Of a DNA stretch of 64,000 nucleotides, positions 54,815 to 63,140 are shown piece by piece (positions within the stretch are counted from its first letter, which is position 1; each line of letters starts with the position of its first letter). The notes below the pieces were generated by a model. It was not told the DNA's origin. It worked only from the letters and a program-made list of their open reading frames with translations, and ran no database searches. The DNA is taken from NCBI RefSeq assembly GCF_022867865.1, contig NZ_JALIEC010000003.1, positions 434,001-498,000 on the forward strand, in the 5' to 3' direction. This DNA comes from Phaeobacter sp. J2-8 (lineage in GTDB: Bacteria; Pseudomonadota; Alphaproteobacteria; Rhodobacterales; Rhodobacteraceae). A program made the translations under genes and the position numbers.

Positions 54815-56397
54815 GTGGATTTGCCCGTGACCCCCTTCAAAGCGCCATTGGATGACATCCTTTTCAGCCTGAACCATGTTGCCATGGCGGGATCGGTCAC
54901 CGGATTTGACCCGACCCTGACCGCAGAGATCGCCCACCATTTCGCGGCCTTCGCCGAGGGCGAGATCGCGCCACTGGATGCCCCCGGTGATGCACAGGGA
55001 TGCCGGTTGGAAAACGGCCGCGTCCACATGCCGGAAGGTTTTGCCGCGGTCTATCGGGCCTATGCAGATCAGGGCTGGCCGGGGTTGACCGTGCCCGAGG
55101 AATACGGCGGCCAAGGCATGGATGCGCTGTTGCTGGCGGTCACATCCGAGGTGTTTTCCGGCGCAAACCACAGCCTGCAAATGATTACCGGTCTGGTGCC
55201 CGGCGCGGTTGGTGTGTTGAACCGGTTCGGCACCGAGGCCCAAAAGGCAAAATATCTGCCCGAATTGGCCTCTGGGGCGGCGCTGGCCACGATGGCATTG
55301 ACGGAACCGGGGGCCGGGTCGGATTTGTCGCGCATCCGGTGTCGTGCACATGATGAGGGCGGTTGGCACATCACCGGTGAGAAGAGTTTTATCTCGGGCG
55401 GGGATCAGGATCTGAGCGCAGAGATCCTGCATCTGGTTCTGGCGCGGACATCGGACGCTGGCGTCAAGGGGTTGTCGCTGTTTCTATGTCCCAGCACCCG
55501 ACGTGATGGCAGCCGAAATGCGGTACAGGTCAGCCGGATCGAGGAAAAGATGGGGCTTCATGCCTCGCCGACCTGCCATTTGGTCTTTGATGGGGCGGAG
55601 GCAGAGTTGATTGGGGGCGAGGGTCAGGGGCTGGCGGCGATGTTTACCATGATGAACCATGCGCGCTGTGACGTCGCGCTTCAGGGGGTCGCCCATGCCG
55701 CCCGTGCCTGGGATATTGCGCGCCGCTATGGCGACGCGCGCACACAGGGGCGTCGCGCGGATGGCGGGGCTGCGGTCTTGTCTGATCATGCCGATGTGGC
55801 CCGGATGATTGATGGGATGGATGCCATGGCTCTGGGCGGTCGGGGCATTGCCCATTTGTGTTTCGTGGCCATGGCGCGCGGCAACTCCCCGATCTGGTGG
55901 CGTTCCTGACGCCCGTGGCCAAGGTGCATTGCACCGAGGTCGGGGTGCGGGCGGCGGAACTGGGGATGCAGGTTCTGGGGGGCTATGGGTATTTGACGGA
56001 ATATCGTGTTGAACAAACCTATCGCGATGCCCGCATCACGCAGATCTATGAAGGGGCAAATGGCATTCATGAGCGGGCCCTGGTCACGCGGTTGCTTGGG
56101 GGAGCGCCGGGGGCGGCATTTGAGGCGTTTCTGAGCCAAGAAGGCATGGATGGAACGCTTTGGCAGATGTCGCGTGCCACGGTTTTGGACGCGTTCGATC
56201 CATCCCCCCTGGCGCATGATTTCATGTGTTTGACGCGCGAGGTCCTGTTGCAGGTGGTGTGGGCCCGCATGCTGGCGGGGGCGGATAATCATGGAGACCC
56301 GGAGCGGATCCGGCGCGTTGCGGGATGGGCGCGTCAGGAATCCGACCTGCGCATGAAGGCCGCAGCGGCGCTTCTGGCCCTGCGGGCCGGGAAGTAA
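54815..56397 (+). CDS. Acyl-CoA dehydrogenase, frameshift
   Basis: About 527 residues once repaired. FAD enzyme of the long class: YADQGWPGLTVPEEYGGQGMD, MALTEPGAGSDLSRIR, MGLHASPTCHLVFDGAEAELIG, MNHARCDVALQGVAHAARA, VLGGYGYLTEYRVEQTYRDARITQIYEGANGIHERAL. One C is missing from a C run near 55888 (after ARGNS, before PDLVAF). The start is uncertain: GTG at 54815, TTG at 54821 or GTG at 54827. In the operon it could desaturate dihydro-hydroxycinnamoyl-CoA (arylpropionyl-CoA) to enter the same pathway. Confidence 0.83.
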
Positions 56398-56440
56398 GAG
56401 CGCAACCCGGGGTATGTCCTGCATTGCGGCGGGCGATAAT

Positions 56441-56486
56441 GGGGGCTTTGCCCCCAAACCCCCAGGATATTTGTGAACAGAAGAAG
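56441..56486 (-). repeat. REP-like intergenic element, diverged inverted copy
   Basis: Read on the minus strand: TTCTGTTCACAAATATCC, TGGGGGTTTGGGGG, then a GGGGGCAAAGCCCCC hairpin. Same layout as the copies at 39725 and 63048. Lies between convergent acyl-CoA dehydrogenase and xerC and may terminate both. Confidence 0.6.
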
Positions 56487-56522
56487 ACGGGGGGCTTTGG
56501 CGAAGAGATTAGGATCAGGACA

Positions 56523-57458
56523 CTAGCCAGCCTTGGGGTGTGCCCGGTCATAGACTTCGAGCAGGCGGGCGGTATCAATTCCGGTGTAGCCTTGGGTTGT
56601 GGAAAGCGACGCATGGCCGAGCAATTCCTGGATCGCGCGCAGATCGCCGCCGGCGTTCAGCAGATGGGTTGCGAAACTGTGGCGCATGGCGTGTGGCGTG
56701 GCGGTGGCAGGAAGGCCGAGTTGCATCCGCGCCTGTTCCATCGCTTTTTGGACCAGCCGCGCATTCAGCCGTTTGCCGCGCGCGCCGAGAAACAGCGGCG
56801 TATCGCCATCGCCGGCAATGGGGCAGAGCGCCAGATAGCTGTCTACGGCGCGGGCGGCGGCCGGGATCACCGGGACAATGCGTTCCTTGTCGCCCTTGCC
56901 GAAAATCCGCAGGCTGTCGCCCAGCGGCGCGGCGCGGCGGTTGAGGCCAAGCGCCTCGGAAATGCGCAAGCCGCAGCCGTACAGCAGGGTCACGACGGCG
57001 GCATCGCGGGCCGCTATCCAATTGGTCTGGCTTTGTAATTCCACTGTGTCGATCATCGCCCGCGCGGCATCTTCGGCCAAGGGGCGGGGCAGTTTGCGGG
57101 TGTATTTCGGCGCGCGGGTCGACAGAACGGCGGTGGGTTCAAACCCTTCGCGTTCGGCCAGCCAGCGGTAAAAGCTTTTGACGGCGGAAAGCTTGCGCGC
57201 CATGCTGCGTGAGCCGACATCGGGGCTGCGTGTGGCGGCCATCCAGGCGCGCATGTCACGCAATCCGATGCGGCTGAGCGGGGTCAACCCCTGAGCGCCC
57301 CCATGGTAGTTGGTCATGAAGGCGAGAAATCCCAGCACGTCGGCACGATAGGCGTCTATCGTGGCCTCGGCCTGACCACTGAGCGCGCGGCAATGCGTCA
57401 GCCAGGTTTCCAGCGCATCACGCGCTGCGGGGGAAATGAATGTCGTGCTGGCGCTCAC
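56523..57458 (-). CDS. xerC: Tyrosine recombinase XerC
   Basis: 311 residues. Resolves chromosome dimers at dif with XerD. N-terminal SAM-like domain (about 10-110), catalytic domain with GCGLRISEALGL (Arg), FGKGDKERIVPV (Lys), PHAMRHSFATHLLNAGGDLRAIQELLGHASLSTTQGYTGID (His-x-x-Arg, His, Tyr). All catalytic residues are present. Chromosomal housekeeping form, not a phage integrase. Overlaps the DUF484 gene by 4 bases. Confidence 0.93.
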   Translation of the reverse strand: MSASTTFISPAARDALETWLTHCRALSGQAEATIDAYRADVLGFLAFMTNYHGGAQGLTPLSRIGLRDMRAWMAATRSPDVGSRSMARKLSAVKSFYRWLAEREGFEPTAVLSTRAPKYTRKLPRPLAEDAARAMIDTVELQSQTNWIAARDAAVVTLLYGCGLRISEALGLNRRAAPLGDSLRIFGKGDKERIVPVIPAAARAVDSYLALCPIAGDGDTPLFLGARGKRLNARLVQKAMEQARMQLGLPATATPHAMRHSFATHLLNAGGDLRAIQELLGHASLSTTQGYTGIDTARLLEVYDRAHPKAG

Positions 57459-58165
57459 GCCAGCCAGCGGCGCATGGTGCGTTCGAAAACGCCCCCGAAA
57501 AACGCCATCAAATCAGTGCCTTGCTGCGGGGTGAACAGATGCGGGTCTTCGGCGCCGAGGACCAGCATGCCGGGCAGGCGTTTTTCGCCAAAGTTCAGCG
57601 CCAAACAGGCCTCGGAGCGGATATCGTCGGCTTTGTCCCCGAAAATGGCCCTGTCCCCGGCCGCCAGTTGGCGCAGGGTTACCGGGCGCAGACCGCCCAT
57701 GCGCCCCTCGGTCAGGTATTGCGATACATATCCGGGTTCCGCGACCATAAGCACATCGCCAAGTTTGCGGATTGCGGGATCGTCATCCGCGCGTTCGTTG
57801 CTTTCCAGCACCAGCCGCACGCTGTCGACACGCAGGATATCGGCCACTTCGCCGCCTAGTCCGTGCAGGAAATCCTCAAAATTCAGCGGGTCCAGCATGC
57901 GCATGATCGCGCGGTGAACCTGATTTGTGCCCGCCAGATTTTCATAAGCGGCCGCAATCACGCTGCGGTGGGTGTCTTCCAGCCGGTCAAGACGGCGTTC
58001 CAGCCGTTCCATCGCAATGCCGCGCAGATCAACGATATTGGTGCCCATCGCCTTTTCATTGGCAGCGATCAGGGCGTGCATCACGTCCTTATCGTCGAGA
58101 ATGACAGAAGGGCGCGAAATGATGCGGGCGCGGAGGTCGTCGTCGATCTTGAGGCTGGAGGTCAT
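57455..58165 (-). CDS. DUF484-family protein
   Basis: 236 residues. N-terminal helix then a GAF-like domain (LDRLEDTHRSVIAAAYENLAGTNQVHRAIMRMLDPLNFEDFL, RAIFGDKADDIRSEACLALNFGEKRLPGMLVLGAEDPHLFTPQQGTDLMAFFGGVFERTMRRWL). The LGAEDPHxFTPxQGTDLMxF motif is DUF484. Nearly always next to xerC; function unknown. Confidence 0.92.
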   Translation of the reverse strand: MTSSLKIDDDLRARIISRPSVILDDKDVMHALIAANEKAMGTNIVDLRGIAMERLERRLDRLEDTHRSVIAAAYENLAGTNQVHRAIMRMLDPLNFEDFLHGLGGEVADILRVDSVRLVLESNERADDDPAIRKLGDVLMVAEPGYVSQYLTEGRMGGLRPVTLRQLAAGDRAIFGDKADDIRSEACLALNFGEKRLPGMLVLGAEDPHLFTPQQGTDLMAFFGGVFERTMRRWLA

Positions 58166-58200
58166 GCGATTCCCTTTGATTTCGGCCAGACATTAGCAGG

Positions 58201-58440
58201 TCACCAAGCTCATTTCGTCAATTTATTGAGCATGTTTCGTGTGTTTCTTTAAGTTGTGCCTCAGAGTCAACAATTCAGTTATCCACAGGGGCCAGGGCCG
58301 CAGATGGCGCGCAGATCGTTCCAATATTAAACAAATTTTAACTTTGGATGGAATGGGGATAAACCTGTTGATAAAGTGTCTGGGCCGTATCCCGGAGAAT
58401 AACATATTGAAATCAAATGGATTTGAATGAAATTCAGGGG
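58201..58440. promoter_or_regulatory. DnaA-box / CtrA-box cluster between DUF484 gene and priA
   Basis: AT-rich gap with a perfect DnaA box TTATCCACA (58279-58287, + strand). Two inverted 8-of-9 boxes lie at 58354-58362 (TTATCCCCA) and 58366-58374 (TTATCAACA). Between them is a perfect CtrA-type motif TTAA-N7-TTAAC (58327-58342: TTAAACAAATTTTAAC). A GAGTC (GANTC) site lies at 58264. Genes on both sides read outward. Candidate replication-control or cell-cycle-regulated region. The remainder to 58588 holds no gene. Confidence 0.6.
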
Positions 58441-58588
58441 AATGTCGCGGCCTGTCCTGGCCATCCGTCATGTCGGTTTTGCGCGCGCTGTTTTTGGGGG
58501 GGGCGCTGCCATCTTGGCTTTTGTTTGGCGCTGACATACCTCAGGTTGGATGGGGATCGGATCAGGCAAAGGGATGGGTCACACCAAA

Positions 58589-60785
58589 ATGAGTCGCAGC
58601 TATTTTGATGAGGGCGACCGTCTTGGGGTCCTGATTACTCAGGCGATGGGCGACCGCTCTGGTGTGCTGGATTACCTCGCGCCGGAAGGCGGGTGCCATC
58701 TGGGCGCTTTTGTCGAGGTGCCTTTGGGGCCGCGGCGGATGTTGGGCGTGGTCTGGGGCGAAGGTGAGGGCAGCTTTGATCGTGCCAAACTGCGTCAGGT
58801 GCAGCGTGTGCTGGACAGCGCGCCGATGCGTGCCGGGATGCGCGATTTTCTGACCCGCGCCGGGGCCTATACGCTGACACCGTTGCCCGCGATGTTGCGG
58901 CTGGCGACACGTGCACCGGGGTTGGGGGACACGCCCGGCATGCGCAAGATCTATCGCCGGGGTGTGGGGCTGCCGGACCGCGACACCAAGGCGCGCCGGG
59001 CCGTATTGGCCACGCTGGAGGAATACGGCGATCTGGCCTTCACGCTCAAGGAACTGGCGGAAATGGCCGGGGTCTCGACCTCGGTCATCAAGGGGCTGGC
59101 GACACAGGGGGTGGTGCGCGAAGAAGAAGCGCCGCGCGACGTGGCGTATCGCACTTTGGACCCGGAGATGTCGGGAAAATCCCTGACCGATGATCAGGCC
59201 AAAGCGGCGGCGCATCTGCAACAGGCCGGCGACCAGGGCTATTCCACCACGCTTTTGCGCGGGGTCACCGGATCGGGCAAGACCGAAGTCTATCTGGAGG
59301 CGGTGGCCGATACCCTGCGCCGGGGGCGACAGGCGCTGGTGCTTTTGCCAGAGATCGCGCTGACCCAGGAATTTCTGACCCGGGTCGAGGCGCGGTTTGG
59401 CGCGAAGCCCGCTGAATGGCATTCCGGCATCACCCAGACCGAACGGCGGCGCTGTTGGAAAATGGTGGGCGAGGGCGGCGCACAGATGGTTGTCGGCGCT
59501 CGGTCGTCGCTGTTCCTGCCGTTCCGCGATCTTGGTCTGATCGTGGTCGATGAGGAACATGATACCTCCTACAAGCAGGGCGATGGCGTGCTTTATAATG
59601 CGCGTGATATGGCGGTTTTGCGGGCTTCGATCGAAGGCGCGCAGGTGGTGCTGGCCTCTGCCACACCCAGTCTGGAAAGCTGGGCCAATACCGAGGCGGG
59701 CAAATATACCCGGCTGGAGCTGACATCGCGATTTGGCGCGGCGGTCCTGCCAGAGATGCGCGCCATCGACATGCGCAACGAAACCCTGCCGTCGCATCGC
59801 TGGATCTCGCCAAGCTTGCAAGCGGCGGTCACGGCCCGTCTGGCCCGTGGCGAGCAATCGCTGTTGTTCATCAACCGGCGTGGCTATGCGCCGATCACAT
59901 TGTGCCGCGCCTGTGGCAGCCAGATTGAATGTGACCAATGTGATGCCCGCATGGTCGAGCACCGGTTCCTGAAGCGGCTGGTTTGCCATCAATGCGGCGA
60001 GACCAAGCCAATGCCGACGGTCTGTCCGTCCTGCCAGGCCGAAGATCGTCTGGCCGCTGTTGGCCCGGGGGTAGAGCGGCTGACCGAAGAAGCGGTGGCG
60101 CTGTTCCCGGATGCGCGGGTGGCGACATTGTCGTCGGACATGTACGGGTCTGCCCGCGCGCTAAAGGATCAGATCGCGGCCATTGCCGGGGGCGAGGCTG
60201 ATATCATCATCGGCACCCAATTGGTGGCCAAGGGCCATAACTTTCCACTGCTGACGCTTGTCGGGGTGATCGACGCCGATCTGGGCCTTCATGGGTCCGA
60301 TCTTCGCGCGGCAGAGCGGACCTTTCAATTGGTACGTCAGGTGGCCGGTCGGGCAGGGCGGTCCGACAAACCGGGCATGGCCCTGATCCAGACGCATCAA
60401 CCCGAGCACCCGGTGATCCGCGCGATTTCGCCGGCGATGAAGAAGACTTCTGGCGCGCCGAGGCGGATCAACGGCGTCAGGCCGGCGTGCCCCCTTATGG
60501 CCGGTTGGCGGGCATCATCCTGTCGTCCACCGACGCCCAGGAGGTGTTTGACCTTGGCAATGCGTTGGCGCGCAATGATGCTCCGCTGCGCCGGGTCGGG
60601 GCCCAGGTCTTTGGCCCGGCGCGGCCCCCATCGCACGGGTCCGGGGGCGGCATCGCGTGCGGCTGTTGGTCAAGGCAGACAAAAGCGTGGCGCTGCAAGG
60701 GGCGCTGGCGCAATGGGTGGCGCAATTCCCGTTAAAAGGAAATCTGCGGCTGGCGGTCGATATAGACCCGCAGAGCTTTTATTGA
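58589..60785 (+). CDS. priA: Primosomal protein N' (replication restart helicase), two frameshifts
   Basis: 732 residues once repaired. 3'-5' DNA helicase that restarts stalled forks. N-terminal DNA-binding domain, GVTGSGKTEVYLEAV (Walker A), VDEEHDTSYKQ (Walker B), zinc cysteines CRACGSQIECDQCD and CHQCGE / CPSC, TQLVAKGHNFP, RQVAGRAGRSD. One T is missing near 60427 (after HPVIRAI, before AGDEEDFW) and one base near 60620 (after FGPA, before APIARVRGRHR). With both restored the frame ends in DIDPQSFY and TGA at 60783. Start may be 58574. Essential in many bacteria, so sequencing error is likely. Confidence 0.92.
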
Positions 60786-60925
60786 CCCCATCATCGCCGA
60801 CACTGGCCGCATGCGCAGGCCCACGGGGCCGGTGACATGCGCCGTTGGGCTGTCGTGATCCTTTGAACTTTGACGCGCAAAAGCCTAAGCTGCTGTCATT
60901 CCTTGATTCCACGTGGGCCATTGAT

Positions 60926-61582
60926 ATGTCATTTTTTCGCGTCTTGCTTTGTTCGATCCCGGCAATTGGGTTTGCAGCCGCCGTTGCGGCGCAATCGGTG
61001 ATCACCTTGGATGATTTTGATCTGGGGGGACCGACCGAGGCGCCGCAAGCGTCCGAAACTGTGGGCGGTGGTGCGATGGAACGTTGTCTGCGCGACCGGG
61101 CCAATTGCCCGGAAAACGGCGGGGTCGACTTTACCATCGATGATGTGGTGAACTTGGGCATTGTTGATCGCGAAGACGTCGATGTCACACCGGCCTCGGT
61201 GACCGGCGACGATACATCCGCTGCGGCAGAACCTTTGCCCTCTGTCGATCTGGAGGTTTTGTTCGACTATAATTCCTCGGATATCCGTCCCGATCAAATG
61301 CGCCAGCTGCTGGATCTGGCCAATGTGCTGCGCAGCGATGATTTCTCGCGCTACATCCTTATTTTCATGGGCCATTCCGATGCCAAGGGGGCGGCGGAAT
61401 ATAATGAACGTCTGTCACTGTCGCGCGCGCAGAGCGTTGCCAATTTCGTGGCCGCCGCCGCCGATGTCCCGGCCTCGCGGATCGAAGCTGTCGGGTTTGG
61501 TTTCCAGCGGTTGGCCGATCCCGCCAACCCGCTAAGCGCGCGCAACCGGCGGGTTCAACTGGTGCTTGCCCCGGCGTCTTAA
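60926..61582 (+). CDS. OmpA-family protein
   Basis: 218 residues. Signal peptide MSFFRVLLCSIPAIGFAAAVAA, a Cys-containing middle (GGGAMERCLRDRANCPENG), and a C-terminal OmpA domain (about 108-215: VDLEVLFDYNSSDIRPDQMRQLLDLANVL, FMGHSDAKGAAEYNERLSLSRAQSVANFV, RIEAVGFGFQRLADPANPLSARNRRVQLVL). Peptidoglycan-binding Asp and Arg (SLSRA, NRRV) are present. Periplasmic or outer-membrane. Confidence 0.9.
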   Translation: MSFFRVLLCSIPAIGFAAAVAAQSVITLDDFDLGGPTEAPQASETVGGGAMERCLRDRANCPENGGVDFTIDDVVNLGIVDREDVDVTPASVTGDDTSAAAEPLPSVDLEVLFDYNSSDIRPDQMRQLLDLANVLRSDDFSRYILIFMGHSDAKGAAEYNERLSLSRAQSVANFVAAAADVPASRIEAVGFGFQRLADPANPLSARNRRVQLVLAPAS

Positions 61583-61748
61583 CGTTTCGCAATCGCCTGA
61601 TCCCAAAGATCCCTAGGCAGCTGACAAAGTTACGTGCCCCGGCGTTCAAAGCCCCCGCAGGCCCGATCAAAGCGCCGTTCAGATACCCGCGCCAGCACCC
61701 TTGGGCGCTGCGTCAAAAGGGCGTCATGAACGCGCTCCTGCGGCGCGC

Positions 61749-62942
61749 CTATTCGATCTCAAACGGGCGGATCTGGAACCGGGCGCTGGCCCCCATCGCG
61801 CTGACTTCACCGTCTTCAACGCCGTTCTGCGCCGCCTGAACACCTTCACGCAGCAGCGCCTTGAGCACTGCCTGATCTGTGCCGGACGGTGGTTCGCACA
61901 TATATCCAACCAGGTTGGTGCCCTTTTCGTCCTCCGGCAAAACCTTGAGCCCATAGCGTGAGCCCGGCGAAATCTCGTACCGGGTCTGACCCGAGGCCAG
62001 CGCGAAGGTCCGAAAGAATTTGCGCGGGATGGGCGTAAACTTGGCCGAAGGGGAAAGCGCGAAAAAGAACGGTGTGCAGGCGGCTGGCAGATCGGCAATC
62101 ATCGCGACCTCGTCGTCGACGGCCACCCGCAGTGGATACACCGACAGGATCGGATCGGGTGTATTGGGCCGTGGCGCCGGATCATCCGCCGCGCCATTGA
62201 AATAGAATTCGCGTTGCATCTGGCTCAGCTGCTGCGGGCGCTGGGAGCCATCGGTCTCTTGCATGACATCGGCGGTGACCCGCTTCATCATCACCGAAAC
62301 CTCGACGTCAGGGGTCGAGATATGGCGGGCAAGGGCGCGGGCAAAAGGCGAATTGCCAGCGGTGCCATCGCTGGCCACGGTGTCGGGCAGGGTGGCAAAG
62401 GCCACCAATTGATCGCCCTCCGCCTGCACCACCGCCAATCCCCGGCTGACGGCTGCGCTGCGTCCTTCGGCGCGGGCCTGGGCCAAAAGCTGCTCGGCAA
62501 AGGGGTTGTTGCGACATGCATCCAGAAAGATCAGCGACACCGGCACCGGTGTCAGCGCCTGCATGATCTGATCCAGCGACAGGCCCTCGCGCGGGATGGC
62601 GGCAGCGCTGCGCAGATTGGCATCCACCGGCATCAAATAATTCACCCGCTGATATTGCACACCATGCCCCGCAAAATAGACCGCCGCCACATCCGCGCTT
62701 TGCGCGTCTTCGGCAAATTGATCCAGCGCCAGCCCCATCGCATCTTCGTCCAGATCGGTCAGCACCGTCACGTCAAAGCCGGTCGCGCGCAAACTGTCGG
62801 AAATCAGCCGGGCATCATGGGTGGCATTGGCCAACTTGCCGATCCGCGCATAGTCGGAATTGCCAATCACCAGCGCAATCCGGTTTTCGGCCCAGACGGG
62901 CAGGGCCCAGAAGATCAGCGCAATCAGGGATATGAGACGCAT
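61749..62942 (-). CDS. Secreted caspase-like (peptidase C14) protein
   Basis: 397 residues. Signal peptide MRLISLIALIFWALPVWA, then a caspase/metacaspase domain at about 20-235: NRIALVIGNSDYARIGKLANATHDARLISDSLRATGF, catalytic His in VYFAGHGVQY, catalytic Cys in IFLDACRNNPF. Residues about 255-397 are a second periplasmic beta-rich region with Cys pairs (AACTPFF, GYMCEPP). Both catalytic residues are present. A longer start at 62963 is in frame. Convergent with the OmpA gene. Role unknown; such proteins are common in roseobacters and are not by themselves evidence of defence. Confidence 0.85.
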   Translation of the reverse strand: MRLISLIALIFWALPVWAENRIALVIGNSDYARIGKLANATHDARLISDSLRATGFDVTVLTDLDEDAMGLALDQFAEDAQSADVAAVYFAGHGVQYQRVNYLMPVDANLRSAAAIPREGLSLDQIMQALTPVPVSLIFLDACRNNPFAEQLLAQARAEGRSAAVSRGLAVVQAEGDQLVAFATLPDTVASDGTAGNSPFARALARHISTPDVEVSVMMKRVTADVMQETDGSQRPQQLSQMQREFYFNGAADDPAPRPNTPDPILSVYPLRVAVDDEVAMIADLPAACTPFFFALSPSAKFTPIPRKFFRTFALASGQTRYEISPGSRYGLKVLPEDEKGTNLVGYMCEPPSGTDQAVLKALLREGVQAAQNGVEDGEVSAMGASARFQIRPFEIE

Positions 62943-63047
62943 TTTGTTCAGCTTTCCTATCATGATCTTGCCGCCATGGTGGCGTGAAACAGCCCCATAG
63001 GCAAGCGGCGGGGCAAGTGTGAACATGACCTGAAAAGCGCTGCCTTG

Positions 63048-63110
63048 CCCTTCATCTGACCAAAAATATCCCGGGGGTGAGGCCAAAGGCCGAGGGGGCT
63101 GGCCCCCTTC
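63048..63110 (+). repeat. REP-like intergenic element, copy 2
   Basis: CCTTCATCTGACCAAAAATA, then TCCCGGGGG, AGGCCAAAGGCC and GGGGGCTGGCCCCC hairpins. The first 27 bases are nearly identical to the copy at 39725. Lies between the caspase-like gene and the 3' end of ruvB. Confidence 0.75.
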
Positions 63111-63140
63111 TTTTCACGCGAATGACGGGGAGGTCAGAGG

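Noticed and set aside
56523-57458. XerC as a phage or island integrase
   Set aside because: Its neighbours are the DUF484 gene and priA, the usual chromosomal context, composition matches the core, and no attachment repeats or phage genes are nearby.
61749-62942. The caspase-like gene as part of a defence system
   Set aside because: It carries a signal peptide and sits beside OmpA and ruvB with no nuclease, reverse transcriptase, NTPase or other defence partner.
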